Assembly (NCBI GenBank): GCA_019634635.1
Contig: JAHCBB010000001.1
Coordinates: 186,001-250,000 of the forward strand
Length of the DNA: 64,000 nucleotides
DNA from: Verrucomicrobiia bacterium
Lineage (GTDB): Bacteria; Verrucomicrobiota; Verrucomicrobiia; Limisphaerales; UBA9464
Reading direction: 5' to 3'
A model generated the notes under the pieces. The model saw only the letters and a program-made list of their open reading frames with translations. It did not search any database and was not told where the DNA came from. How positions within the stretch are numbered: position 1 is the first letter of the stretch; each line of letters starts with the position of its first letter. A program made the translations under genes and the position numbers. Below are positions 27,548 through 37,147 of the stretch, one piece after another.

Positions 27548-28993
27548 ATGGAGGCCGTTCAGGAACAACTCTTCGTCCCCGCCAGGGGACCGGTGGCTGC
27601 GACGAATCCATCCGCCGCCGCCCCTTCGCAGGGGATGGAGGTCCCGGAGGCCGCAGGCCCCTCGACGGCGCCGCTCGCGGCGCGGATGCGTCCGCGCACC
27701 CTTGACGAGTATGTGGGCCAGTCGCATCTGCTGGCGTCCGGGCTGCTGTTGCGTCGGGCGATCGAGGCGGACCGGGTTCAGTCGCTGATCTTTTTCGGCC
27801 CGCCTGGCACGGGAAAGACCTCGCTCGCCCAGATCATCGCGAGCCGCACCCGCGCGCGCTTCGAGCGGTTGAGCGGGGTGGAATCGAACGTCGCCGACAT
27901 GAGACGCGTGCTGTCAGGCGCGTCCAACCGGCTCGCCAACACCGGGCGGCCCACGCTGCTCTTCATTGATGAGATTCACCGGTTCAGCAAATCCCAGCAG
28001 GATGTCCTGCTGCCTGATGTGGAGAGCGGGGGCATCCGGCTGATCGGGGCGACGACCCACAACCCGTTTTTCTTCGTCAATGCGCCGCTGGTCTCGCGCT
28101 CCCAGATCTTTGAGCTGCGACCGCTGGGTGAGGAGGAGCTTCTGGCCCTGCTGCAGCGGGCTCTGGGGGACGCCGATCGTGGGCTCGGCCACATGCGGGT
28201 GCGGGCCGATGCGGATGCGCTCCGGCACCTCGCCCGGGTGTCGGACGGCGATGCGCGCAAGGCATTGAACGCCCTCGAGATTGCGGTGCTGACGACGCCG
28301 CCGGGCGCCGATGGGGTGGTCCCCATGGACCTGGCCGCGGCCGAACAAAGCATCCAGCGCAAGGCGATCGTGTACGATGGCGACGGCGATGCGCACTACG
28401 ACACGATCAGCGCGTTCATCAAGTCCATGCGGGGTTCCGACCCGGATGCCACGCTCTACTGGCTGGCCAAGATGATTCATGCCGGCGAGGACCCGCGGTT
28501 CATTGCCCGGCGCATCCTGATTCATGCGGCGGAGGATGTGGGCCTGGCAGATCCCATGGCCCTCGTGCTGGCCCAGGCCGCCTGTCAGTCGGCAGAGCTG
28601 ATCGGCTGGCCCGAGGCGCGGATTCCCCTGGCCGAGGCCGCGCTGTATGTGGCCACGGCGTTCAAGAGCAACTCGGTCGTGGCGTCCGTGGACGCCGCGC
28701 TGGCGGACGTCCGGACGGGACGCACCCTGCCGGTGCCGGCGTCGTTGCGCGACGCCCATTATGCCGGTGCGGAGCGTCTGGGGCATGGTGAGGGATATCA
28801 GTACCCGCATGATCACCCCGGGAATTTCGTTCCGCAGGATTACCTCGGAGCAACGCGCCGCTACTACGAGCCCGGGGACCAGGGCGTGGAGCGCAAGATC
28901 CGCGAACGCGTGGCCCATTGGCGGGCGCTGCGCGCGCAGGCGGCCGGCGGGGACGCATCAACGGGGGCTCCGCCCGCTGCCGGACATGGTTGA
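27548..28993 (+). CDS. rarA: Replication-associated recombination protein A (AAA+ ATPase)
   Basis: This is the RarA/MgsA AAA+ ATPase related to clamp loaders, which acts at stalled replication forks. It has 481 residues. The Walker A is GPPGTGKTS (84-92) and Walker B is LLFIDEIH (137-144). RFSKSQQDVLLPDVE and IGATTHNPFF (sensor 1) are strongly conserved family segments. The C-terminal tetramerisation domain contains RRILIHAAEDVGLADP and the closing GYQYPHDHPGNFVPQDYL block. The first 40 or so residues are a variable, Pro/Ala-rich tail. Its end overlaps the start of the cyclo-ligase gene by 8 nt. Confidence 0.96.
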   Translation: MEAVQEQLFVPARGPVAATNPSAAAPSQGMEVPEAAGPSTAPLAARMRPRTLDEYVGQSHLLASGLLLRRAIEADRVQSLIFFGPPGTGKTSLAQIIASRTRARFERLSGVESNVADMRRVLSGASNRLANTGRPTLLFIDEIHRFSKSQQDVLLPDVESGGIRLIGATTHNPFFFVNAPLVSRSQIFELRPLGEEELLALLQRALGDADRGLGHMRVRADADALRHLARVSDGDARKALNALEIAVLTTPPGADGVVPMDLAAAEQSIQRKAIVYDGDGDAHYDTISAFIKSMRGSDPDATLYWLAKMIHAGEDPRFIARRILIHAAEDVGLADPMALVLAQAACQSAELIGWPEARIPLAEAALYVATAFKSNSVVASVDAALADVRTGRTLPVPASLRDAHYAGAERLGHGEGYQYPHDHPGNFVPQDYLGATRRYYEPGDQGVERKIRERVAHWRALRAQAAGGDASTGAPPAAGHG

Positions 28994-29570
28994 CCCCGGG
29001 AAGGCAGACCTGCGTTCGCGGATGCGCACGCTCCTGAAGGGCCTGGATCCCGGGCGTCGGATCACCGACTCGGAGTGCATTGCCAGGCGAATCCAAGCCC
29101 TGGAGTGCTGGCGGCGGGCCCGTGTGGTGTTGCTGTACGCACCCCTGCCGGACGAGCCCGAACTGGAGTCCCTGATCCACGACGCCCTCGCCGCGGGTCG
29201 GCAGGTGGCGCTTCCCGTATTCCTCCCGGACCGCGGCCTGTATGGGATCCGCGTCGTCGTGGATCCCGGGGAAGACCTGGTGATCGGACGCCACGGCGTG
29301 CGTGAACCGGGACCGAAATGTCCCGAGGTTGCCCCGGACGCCGTGGACCTTGCCGCGGTGCCCGGACTCGCGTTCACTCCGGATGGCTGGCGTTTGGGAC
29401 GGGGTGGTGGATATTATGACCGGCTGCTTGCGGTGCTGGGTGCGGTCCGGTGTGGTGTGGCGCGTGACGAACAGATGCTGGACCGGCTGCCGGTGGAAAC
29501 GCACGATGTCCGTCTCGACGTCGTCGTGACGCCGTCGGCCACCCATTGGTGCCGCCGGCAACCCGGATGA
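28986..29570 (+). CDS. 5-formyltetrahydrofolate cyclo-ligase
   Basis: This is a 194-residue enzyme of folate metabolism converting 5-formyl-THF to 5,10-methenyl-THF with ATP (family of E. coli YgfA/FAU1). It shows the N-terminal basic patch KADLRSRMRTLLKGL and the nucleotide-binding C-terminus PGLAFTPDGWRLGRGGGYYDRLL. The ATG at 28986 lies inside the end of rarA (8-nt overlap), and its stop overlaps the RNase Y start as ATGA, so the three genes are translationally coupled. 6S RNA, which precedes this gene in many bacteria, cannot fit here because there is no spacer. Confidence 0.93.
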   Translation: MVDPGKADLRSRMRTLLKGLDPGRRITDSECIARRIQALECWRRARVVLLYAPLPDEPELESLIHDALAAGRQVALPVFLPDRGLYGIRVVVDPGEDLVIGRHGVREPGPKCPEVAPDAVDLAAVPGLAFTPDGWRLGRGGGYYDRLLAVLGAVRCGVARDEQMLDRLPVETHDVRLDVVVTPSATHWCRRQPG

Positions 29571-31135
29571 TCCCCATGGAAATTGGTTCCGTTCCCGCCC
29601 TCCTGGCCGCCGCCGCGGCCGGTTTTGCGGCCTGTTTTGCATATGGCCGGGTCAAGGAACGCGCCTTGCGCGCCGAACTGGCCAGTCGCGAACGGGACCT
29701 GCGCGACGCCGTCCGCCGCGATGCCGAGGCCGCGACGCTGTCCGCCCGCGTGGCCGCTCAGGAGCAGCTGGCACGCGAGCGGGCCCAGCTGACGGAGGGC
29801 CTGGCCGTTCAGCGGGAATTGCTGGCGTCGGCGGAGCGGCGACTGGCCGATCGGGAGGCTTTTGTGCAGCAACAGCTCGAGCGGCTCGCCCATCAGGAGG
29901 CTGCGCTGGGGCACCGGTCGGAACAGCTTGGCACGGACCGTGCCGCGCTCGAGGCCGGACATCAGGAGGTGCGCCGCCTGCAGTCGGAGCTGCGCGCGCG
30001 TCTGGAGTCCCTGGCGCAGGTGGATTCCGGCGAGGCGCGGACATTGCTGTTGCGGGAGGTGGAGCGTGAGGCCTCGCGCGACGCGGCCGATCTCAGCCGG
30101 CACCTGCTCGACGAGGCGCGTCTGCGTGCGGAGCCGGAGGCCCGCAGGATCCTCGCCACCGCCCTGCAGCGATGCGCCGCGGCCCACACCTTCGAGTCCA
30201 CCACTGCCACGGTGGCCCTCACCGGGGACGACATGAAGGGACGGATCATCGGCCGCGAGGGCCGGAACATCCGTTCCTTTGAAAACACCACCGGCGTCAC
30301 GGTGCTGGTGGATGACACCCCGAACGCGGTGGTGCTTTCGGCGTTTGATCCGGTGCGGCGCGAGGTGGCCCGGCAAACCATGGAACGTCTCATCCTGGAC
30401 GGGCGGATTCATCCCAGCCGCATCGAGGAGGTGTTCAAGGCGGTGTCGGAGGAAATGGGAGGGTTCATCCTGCGGAAGGGCGAGGACGCCATCGCCCGGG
30501 CGGGGCTGCCGCCGATGGCGGCCCCGATCGTTGAACTGCTCGGCCGGTTGCATTTCCGCCACAGCTATTCCCAGAACGTGCTGCATCACAGTGTGGAGGT
30601 CGCGCACCTGTGCGGCCTGATGGCGTCCGAGCTGGGTGAGGATGCCCCCACCGCCCGGCGGGCTGGGTTGCTGCATGACATCGGCAAGGCGTTGTCACAG
30701 GAGGTGGAGGGACCGCATGCCATTGTCGGGGGCGAATTTCTGCGGCGGCACGGGGAGTCTGCGGTGGTCGTCAATGCGGTGGCCTCACATCACGACGAGG
30801 TGCCGCACGAAAACCTCCACGGAATCCTGGTGGCGGCCGCGGACGCCATCAGCGCCAGCCGGCCGGGCAGCCGCAGCGAGAGCATGACCACCTATCTGCA
30901 GCGGCTGGAGAACCTCGAGAAGATCGCGCTCGGGTTTCCAGGCGTCGAGAAGGCGTTCGCCGTCCAGGCCGGGCGCGAGCTGCGGGTGGTGGTCCGCCCG
31001 GAGCAGGTGGACGACGGACTGTCCTATCAACTGGCCCGAAAGCTCGCCCGAAAGATCGAGGAGGAACTCCTGTACCCGGGCCAGATCCGCATCACGGTCA
31101 TCCGGGAAACCCGCTGCGTGGAATTCGCCAAGTGA
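29567..31135 (+). CDS. rny: Ribonuclease Y
   Basis: This is the membrane-anchored endoribonuclease that initiates mRNA decay, 522 residues from the ATGA-overlap start. A single N-terminal transmembrane helix (PALLAAAAAGFAACFAYG) is followed by a long coiled coil to about residue 190. Next comes a KH domain with GRIIGREGRN (215-224) and an HD phosphohydrolase domain with HHSVEVAH and the metal-binding pair HDIGKA (His360-Asp361). All catalytic features are present. The gene ends only 7 nt from the stop of the convergent SNF2 helicase, with no room for a separate terminator. Confidence 0.96.
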   Translation: MIPMEIGSVPALLAAAAAGFAACFAYGRVKERALRAELASRERDLRDAVRRDAEAATLSARVAAQEQLARERAQLTEGLAVQRELLASAERRLADREAFVQQQLERLAHQEAALGHRSEQLGTDRAALEAGHQEVRRLQSELRARLESLAQVDSGEARTLLLREVEREASRDAADLSRHLLDEARLRAEPEARRILATALQRCAAAHTFESTTATVALTGDDMKGRIIGREGRNIRSFENTTGVTVLVDDTPNAVVLSAFDPVRREVARQTMERLILDGRIHPSRIEEVFKAVSEEMGGFILRKGEDAIARAGLPPMAAPIVELLGRLHFRHSYSQNVLHHSVEVAHLCGLMASELGEDAPTARRAGLLHDIGKALSQEVEGPHAIVGGEFLRRHGESAVVVNAVASHHDEVPHENLHGILVAAADAISASRPGSRSESMTTYLQRLENLEKIALGFPGVEKAFAVQAGRELRVVVRPEQVDDGLSYQLARKLARKIEEELLYPGQIRITVIRETRCVEFAK

Positions 31136-31142
31136 CCGGGCA

Positions 31143-34100
31143 TCAGGAGAGCAACTCCTGGATTTCCTCCCAGTTCAGGTTTCCGGAAAAGGCCTCCTCG
31201 CCGGTCAGGGTCGCGGCGATCAGCTCCCGTTTGCGGCGCTGGAGGGTCAGGATCTTCTCTTCGACCGTGCCCCGCGTGATGAGCTTGTAGCTGGTGACGA
31301 CGCGGGTCTGCCCGATGCGGTGGGCCCGGTCGGTGGCCTGGTCTTCCACAGCCGGGTTCCACCAGGGATCGAAGTGGATCACGGTGTCGGCGCCGGTGAG
31401 ATTCAGTCCCACGCCGCCGGCCTTCAGCGAGATGAGGAACACCGGGACGGCTGGGTCGTCCTGAAACCGTCGCACCACTCCGCTGCGGTCGGTGGTGTTG
31501 CCGTCGAGTCGGCAGTGCGGAATGGCGCGGGTCTCCAGGTCCTCCTGCAGCAAGTCCAGCATGCGGGTGAACTGGCTGAACACGAGCGCTCGGTGGCCGC
31601 CATCGAGAACTTCGTCCAGCAGTTCACCGAACAACTGGATCTTGCCGGAGGCCGTCGGGACCTCGTCGGCGGCGGGTTGGGACGGACCCTGGCCCGGGAG
31701 CAGGCGGAGATCGCAGCAGACCTGACGCAGCCGCAGCAGCGCCGTCAGCACCAGCATGCGGCTGCGGGCCAGGCCCTGTGCGCCGACCGCCTCGGTGACT
31801 TCGCGACGGGTGGCGTCGAGCAGCTGGCGGTACACGGCCGCCTGGGCGTCGGCGAGCTCGCACCAGGCCACCTGCTCGAGGCGTGCCGGAAGTTCGCGAA
31901 CCACGTCGCGCTTGAGCCGCCGGAGGAGGAAGGGGCGCACCCGCCGGGAGAGCCGCTCCATGCTGGCCTGGTCGCGCTCCTTGACGATGGGGATTTCGTA
32001 GCGTTCCCGAAAATCCTCCGCGGACCCGAGGTATCCGGGCATGAGGAAGTCGTAAAGACTCCAGAGGTCGAGGACGGAATTCTCGAGGGGCGTACCGGTG
32101 AGGATCAGCCGGTGGCGGGACCGGACGGCCTTCACGTTGCGGGCGTTCTGGGTCTGGCGGTTCTTGATGTGCTGGGCCTCGTCGAGGATCACCGTGTCGT
32201 AGTCCATGTCCCGATGGCGGTCGAGGTCGCGCCGAAGGAGTGGATAGCTGGTCACCACGAGATCGCTGTCGCCAATGCGGGCGAACGCTTCATGGCGTCC
32301 GGGACCGGCAAGCACGACCACTCGAAGGTCCGGGGTGAATCGGGCGGCTTCGGCGGCCCAGTTGAACACCAGGGACGTGGGACAAATGACCAGGGACGGC
32401 CCGGAAGCAGGCCGCGCGCCCCGGGTGCCCCGGACCAGGGCCTGCAGGTGGGCAAGGACCTGAAGCGTCTTTCCCAGCCCCATTTCATCGGCGAGGACGC
32501 CGCCAAATCCATGATCGCGAAGGAACCGGATCCACGCCACGCCCTCCTTCTGATAGGCGCGCAGCGTGTTCTCCAGAGGACCCAGGGGGGGGCAGGGGCG
32601 TTGAATCTCCCCGCTCAACTGACGCACCTGATCCCGCCACTGAGGGGGCGCCTCGACCTCGAACCCCTGATGGCGAAGGGAGGCCTCCAGGAAGCCCGCC
32701 TGGGCGGTGGTCATCCGGTAGCGCGGACCCCCGGGTCCCGTTTCCTGACGGGGCGCGCAATCGAGCATGACCTCCTGCAATTCTTCGACCGCCCCGGTGT
32801 CCAGCACGGCCAGCCGCCCGTTCTTGAGCCGCCGGCTCCCGCCCCCGCGCAGCAGCTGCTGGATCTCGGCCGCACTGAACGATTCCCCGCCCGCACCCGC
32901 GTAGTGCACCTCGAGATCAAACCAGTCCCCGGTGCCGGGGCGGATCCGGATCGCGGGCTGGATCCGTTCGAGATGCGTTCTGGCACTGCGATCAAGCCGT
33001 TCCTCGAGGCTCACGGTCCAGTCCCGTTCCATCGCGGGATGCGCGCGTGCGAAGAACGACACGACCCGATCCTGACCCGTGAGCTGCCACAATCCCTGTG
33101 CGTTGGGTCCCTGAAAGCCGGCCGACCGAAGCCGCTGGAAGGCGCTGTGCTCCGAGGCCAGGTCGCGGGTGGCATAGCGTCGTGGGTGGGCAGGGTCGGG
33201 AAGCCAGGCCTCCTCGTTGGCGGCGGTGACCCCGACGGTCAGGATGCGTGCGCCATATGCGGCCTGCAGCGTGGCGGTGAGTTGGGCGAGACCGCCGGAC
33301 AGGTGGAGGAGAAACCTCGGGGGCTGCGGCGAGAGCTCGAACGTGCCCGGATCGAAGTCGGCAACGAGTCCGCCTGCCGCCGCCAACGCCGGCCATTGCC
33401 GGAGGAGGAACTCAGGCACCCGGGTTCGCGGGATCTGCAGCGGCCCCCGAAGCACCGCGCGCAGCAGGTCGCCAAGTCCCAGGGGCGCGATTCGCGGACC
33501 CTCCATCCATGCCCAGTCCGAGTCGGCGGTCAGCAGCTTCGGCGGGGGAGTGCCCGGGGACAGCGCCAGCACGATCTCGCCGCCGGGTGCCAGCGTGGCT
33601 TTGAGCGGCAGGGACACCGCTTCGCGTGAAATCGTCAGGGGTTGCTGCCGCCCCAGGGTGATCCGGGGATGTCCAGCCAGTCCGGGCAGCAGCGACAGGA
33701 AATCCCGCGCGGTGAGTTGCAGCATCCCGGGGGTCTGTCCGCCGGCAAGCGCCTCGACGGCATCCAACAGGGCCGCGTCAGGCTCCGGAATCTGGAACGG
33801 TCCCGAGGCGGTGTGGGCATTCAGCGGTGCCCGGCCGCGTGGGGACTCGCCCTCCAGCACCAGCATTGCCCGGCCGCGGGCCAGCGCCTCGGGCAGATTG
33901 GGCGGGAGGAGGACGTGAATCGTCAGCGGCGTTCCCACGGGACTTCGCGGAAGGCGGGCGCCCACCGGGGATCTTGCCGGATTCGAAGCGCCCGGCCGTG
34001 GTCCGGTCGTCCTCCCGGCGTCCGGCGGTTTCGGGTTGGCTCCGTGAAGGTGATGCAGACCGACCGCCACCGAGTGGGCGCACAGGATTCCGTCCTCCCG

Positions 34101-34322
34101 CGAAGGCCGGCAGGTGCAGAGGTTGTCAATGTCTGCAATGCCCCGGATGACCAGTCCGGACCGGTAGGTGGTGTCGCCGCCCTGGACGACGCCCTTGAGC
34201 AGGGGAGGTGTCCAGTTGGAGGACAGCACCCGGCCGGAGCCCAGCAGGGCCCGGGCATGCTGGACCGCCTCCCATCCGGCGGATTTCTGGAAGAACGAGT
34301 CGCTCAGCTCGATCGCGGACAC
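31143..34322 (-). CDS. SWIM zinc finger-SNF2 family DEAD/DEAH-like helicase
   Basis: This is a 1059-residue ATPase of the bacterial SNF2/HepA type. The N-terminus carries a SWIM zinc finger with Cys69, Cys71, Cys81 and His83 (CTC...CAHS), expected to bind DNA or protein. A variable middle (residues about 140-560) follows, then the two RecA-like lobes: DEMGLGKT Walker A at about 609-616, DEAQHIKN at about 714, TGTPLEN, and in the second lobe LVFSQFTRMLDLL and DRAHRIGQT. The start is a GTG at 34322. Its role is probably in transcription recycling or DNA maintenance, but no partner is next to it. It is convergent with rny and lies 140 nt downstream of ribF. Confidence 0.93.
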   Translation of the reverse strand: MSAIELSDSFFQKSAGWEAVQHARALLGSGRVLSSNWTPPLLKGVVQGGDTTYRSGLVIRGIADIDNLCTCRPSREDGILCAHSVAVGLHHLHGANPKPPDAGRTTGPRPGASNPARSPVGARLPRSPVGTPLTIHVLLPPNLPEALARGRAMLVLEGESPRGRAPLNAHTASGPFQIPEPDAALLDAVEALAGGQTPGMLQLTARDFLSLLPGLAGHPRITLGRQQPLTISREAVSLPLKATLAPGGEIVLALSPGTPPPKLLTADSDWAWMEGPRIAPLGLGDLLRAVLRGPLQIPRTRVPEFLLRQWPALAAAGGLVADFDPGTFELSPQPPRFLLHLSGGLAQLTATLQAAYGARILTVGVTAANEEAWLPDPAHPRRYATRDLASEHSAFQRLRSAGFQGPNAQGLWQLTGQDRVVSFFARAHPAMERDWTVSLEERLDRSARTHLERIQPAIRIRPGTGDWFDLEVHYAGAGGESFSAAEIQQLLRGGGSRRLKNGRLAVLDTGAVEELQEVMLDCAPRQETGPGGPRYRMTTAQAGFLEASLRHQGFEVEAPPQWRDQVRQLSGEIQRPCPPLGPLENTLRAYQKEGVAWIRFLRDHGFGGVLADEMGLGKTLQVLAHLQALVRGTRGARPASGPSLVICPTSLVFNWAAEAARFTPDLRVVVLAGPGRHEAFARIGDSDLVVTSYPLLRRDLDRHRDMDYDTVILDEAQHIKNRQTQNARNVKAVRSRHRLILTGTPLENSVLDLWSLYDFLMPGYLGSAEDFRERYEIPIVKERDQASMERLSRRVRPFLLRRLKRDVVRELPARLEQVAWCELADAQAAVYRQLLDATRREVTEAVGAQGLARSRMLVLTALLRLRQVCCDLRLLPGQGPSQPAADEVPTASGKIQLFGELLDEVLDGGHRALVFSQFTRMLDLLQEDLETRAIPHCRLDGNTTDRSGVVRRFQDDPAVPVFLISLKAGGVGLNLTGADTVIHFDPWWNPAVEDQATDRAHRIGQTRVVTSYKLITRGTVEEKILTLQRRKRELIAATLTGEEAFSGNLNWEEIQELLS

Positions 34323-34462
34323 CGGAACAGGTTATGGCCTTGGGAGAGGTCGGGGAAGGGTCCCCTGTGGATCCGCAGGGATCGGCTGGGGGCAAGAATG
34401 GCGCCAGCTCCCGGCGCACTGAGGACTCCCGCGCCTGTCCGCAGGGACTCCGGCGGTCCCGT

Positions 34463-35404
34463 TCAAACCCCTGAATTCAGCGCATGCCGCGCTGCGGCCA
34501 CATCGGCGGTGATCTGCGATTTCAGGGCTTCGGCGTCGGGAAACCGTTGTTCCCCGCGCAACCGCTCGACGAAGGTCGCCTCCAGTTCCTCCCCATAGAG
34601 GTCCCCTGCGAAGTCCAGCAGGTGCACCTCACACCGCAGGGGGCCGCCGTCCGGCGACACCGTCGGTCGGGTGCCAAGGTTCAGGACGCCCGGGTGATCG
34701 GTTCCGGCCGCGATCCGGCGGATCCGGACCGCGAACACACCGCCGGTGGGCAGTTCAAGGCCGGCGACATCGAGATTTGCGGTCGGAAACCCAAGGGTCC
34801 GCCCCCGGGCGTCCCCGGCGATCACCCTAGCGGAAACCGCATACGGGCGGCCCAGCAACTCCGAGGCTTCGTCGAGTGCCCCGGCGCGGAGGTGGGAGCG
34901 GATTCTCGAACTGCTGACGACCTCGCCACCGAGGGATACCGGTGGCGCCACGTGGACATGAAATCCGTGTCCGTCGCCCAGCGCCCGCAGCAGATCCACC
35001 GTGCCGGTTCGGTCGCGCCCGAACTGGAAGCCTTCGCCCACGCTGAGGCTGCGGATGCGTCCGGTCTCGCGCAGCAACGTCTCGATAAACGCCCGACCCT
35101 CAAGGGCGGCCAGCGCCGTCGTGAAGGGGATCACCAGCGCGGCGTCAAGGCCGAGCGCCTCGATTGCACGGAGCCGCTGCGGGAGCGACTGCAGCAGCCG
35201 CGGGGCGCGGTCGGGCCGGACGACGGACAGCGGGTGGGGATCGAAGGTCAGCGCGACGGCCGCACCCGCGACGGTGGAGGCGTGGACGATTGCATGTCGG
35301 AGCACGTGCTGGTGACCCAGATGCACGCCATCGAACATCCCAAGGGCCAGGCAGAGCCCATGGGCCGGGCGGGGCAGGGTGGCGGGGCTCCGGGTGACCA
35401 GCAT
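34463..35404 (-). CDS. ribF: Bifunctional riboflavin kinase/FAD synthetase
   Basis: This 313-residue enzyme phosphorylates riboflavin to FMN and adenylates FMN to FAD. The N-terminal nucleotidyltransferase domain has GMFDGVHLGHQHVL (the HxGH nucleotide site) and SSSRIRSHL. The C-terminal riboflavin-kinase domain has GDARGRTLGFPTANL and the GVLNLGTRPTV strand. Its place after truB, in the cluster nusA-infB-rbfA-nrnA-truB-ribF, is the classic order seen in many phyla. It begins 28 nt after the truB stop. Confidence 0.96.
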   Translation of the reverse strand: MLVTRSPATLPRPAHGLCLALGMFDGVHLGHQHVLRHAIVHASTVAGAAVALTFDPHPLSVVRPDRAPRLLQSLPQRLRAIEALGLDAALVIPFTTALAALEGRAFIETLLRETGRIRSLSVGEGFQFGRDRTGTVDLLRALGDGHGFHVHVAPPVSLGGEVVSSSRIRSHLRAGALDEASELLGRPYAVSARVIAGDARGRTLGFPTANLDVAGLELPTGGVFAVRIRRIAAGTDHPGVLNLGTRPTVSPDGGPLRCEVHLLDFAGDLYGEELEATFVERLRGEQRFPDAEALKSQITADVAAARHALNSGV

Positions 35405-35432
35405 GGGCAGATCAGGCGTTGGACGTCCCGGG

Positions 35433-36152
35433 TTACTCCCACGAGCGGAGCCGCACCAGCGGGATGATGCGCTCCGCGAGTGCCGGTTTGTCGAGACGCA
35501 GCAGGTCGGCCAGCGGCAACGCCCCGGCGAGGTCGAAGCGGCCGGAACCGGTGCGGCGCAGCGCTGAAAGATGGGCGCCGCAGCCGAGCCGTTCCCCGAA
35601 GTCCTGCGCCAGGGATCGGACGTAGGTGCCCTTGGAACAGCTCACCCGGAAATAGGCGAAGGGCTCCTCGTAGTCGGTGAAGCGGAAGGTGTGGATGTGC
35701 ACGCGCCGCGGTTCCCGAGGCACCTCCCGGCCCTGTCGCGCCAGCCGGTGCAGGGGGATTCCTCGGACCTTGATGGCGCTGACCATCGGCGGGGTCTGCA
35801 GTTGTTCGCCGAGGAATCCGGCCGCGGCGTCGTTCAGGGCTTCGAGTGTGAGCGGCGGCACGGCGCGCGTCGAGGTCAGCTCACCGTCCGCGTCATAACT
35901 GTCGGTCGTCTCCCCCAGGCGCATGGCGCCCTCGTACACCTTGTCGGAGGCCATGAAGCGCTCCGACATCCGGGTGGCCTTGCCGATCACCAGGATGAGC
36001 AGCCCGGTGGCCATGGGATCGAGCGTTCCGCAGTGCCCGACCTTGTCCAAACGGAAGTGGTTTCGGACCTTGGCCACCACGTCGTGGGAGGTCCACTCCG
36101 GCGGCTTGTCCACCAGCAGGGCGCCGTCAAACGGCGTGTGGGCGGGCGTCAT
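35433..36152 (-). CDS. truB: tRNA pseudouridine-55 synthase
   Basis: This 239-residue enzyme makes pseudouridine 55 in the T-loop of tRNAs. The N-terminus GALLVDKPPEWTSHDVV and the catalytic segment KVGHCGTLDPMATGLL, with the conserved Asp, identify it. DSYDADGE and KGTYVRSLAQDFGERLG are further family blocks. It lacks a C-terminal PUA extension, giving the shorter type of TruB. The start ATG overlaps the nrnA stop by 4 nt (ATGA). Confidence 0.97.
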   Translation of the reverse strand: MTPAHTPFDGALLVDKPPEWTSHDVVAKVRNHFRLDKVGHCGTLDPMATGLLILVIGKATRMSERFMASDKVYEGAMRLGETTDSYDADGELTSTRAVPPLTLEALNDAAAGFLGEQLQTPPMVSAIKVRGIPLHRLARQGREVPREPRRVHIHTFRFTDYEEPFAYFRVSCSKGTYVRSLAQDFGERLGCGAHLSALRRTGSGRFDLAGALPLADLLRLDKPALAERIIPLVRLRSWE

Positions 36153-37147
36153 TTGCGAGCCGGCAGCGGCTTTCCGTTGAGGGCCAGGCGGATCGCGGAG
36201 AGCAGGCGCCGCTGCAGTCCCAGCGGGGAGCCCTGGTAGCGGGCGCCTGCGGCAGCCTTGTGCCCGCCGCCGCCAAACAACGCGGCAATCGCGCTCACGT
36301 CCACCCGGTCGCTCTTGCTGCGCAGGCTCAGCCGGGTGAGGTCGGGTTCCATTTCCTCCAGCATCACGGCCACCACCACCCCCTCGATGGCGCGGATGTG
36401 GTCAATCAGGCCCTCACTTTCCTCCGGTGCCGCGCCGGCCCGGCTGTAGTCGGACTGCTTCAGCCAGAAATAGCCCACCTGGTTGTTGTGGGTGAGCCGA
36501 AACTTGTTGTACACCTGCCGCAGCAGGCGCACCCGGGTCAGCGGATAGCTCTGGTAAACCTCCTCGCAGATCCGGCCGAGGTCGGCGCCCGCCTCGACCA
36601 GTTCCGCCGCGGTCCGCAACGTGTCGGGCGTGGTCGTGGCGTATTGGAAGCTGCCGGTGTCGGTGCTGACGGCGGCAAACAGGCAGTCGGCGATCGGCCG
36701 GGTGATCTTCCAACCCGCCCAGCGGCACAGGTCGTAAATCAGCTCGCCGGTGCTCGGCTCGCGCGGGGAGATCCAGTTGATGTCTGCATACCGGGTGTTG
36801 CTGCCGTGATGGTCAATGTTGAGGAAGACCCTCCGGTCGCCGACGTGCTCGCCACACCGTCCCAGCCGCTCGAAGCTCGCGCAATCCGTGGCGATCACGG
36901 CGTCAAACTTGCGGCCCGGCACCGGTGCGGTCACCCGCCGGCCAGGATCCAGGATCCGCAGCTTCTCGGGACATCCATCATCGTTCCAGATGGTCACCGA
37001 CTTCCCTGCGCCCTCCAATGCCAGGCCCAGACCCACCTGGGATCCGATGCAATCCCCGTCGGGCCGGATGTGTCCGACCACGCACACGGTGCGGCAGGTC
37101 GCGAGGGCTTCGAGAATCTGTTCGACGGCTTTGGGTGCGGGTTTCAT
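36149..37147 (-). CDS. nrnA: DHH-family oligoribonuclease / pAp phosphatase
   Basis: This 332-residue phosphoesterase degrades short oligonucleotides and 3'-phosphoadenosine 5'-phosphate. It has the DHH metal site (GHIRPDGDCIGS, ATDCASFERLG, NIDHHGSNTRY) and the C-terminal DHHA1 signature GGGGHKAAAG. The gene sits between rbfA and truB, its usual place in many bacterial genomes. Its start shares one base with the rbfA stop (TGATG), and its stop overlaps truB, so translation is coupled through the cluster. Confidence 0.93.
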   Translation of the reverse strand: MKPAPKAVEQILEALATCRTVCVVGHIRPDGDCIGSQVGLGLALEGAGKSVTIWNDDGCPEKLRILDPGRRVTAPVPGRKFDAVIATDCASFERLGRCGEHVGDRRVFLNIDHHGSNTRYADINWISPREPSTGELIYDLCRWAGWKITRPIADCLFAAVSTDTGSFQYATTTPDTLRTAAELVEAGADLGRICEEVYQSYPLTRVRLLRQVYNKFRLTHNNQVGYFWLKQSDYSRAGAAPEESEGLIDHIRAIEGVVVAVMLEEMEPDLTRLSLRSKSDRVDVSAIAALFGGGGHKAAAGARYQGSPLGLQRRLLSAIRLALNGKPLPARK

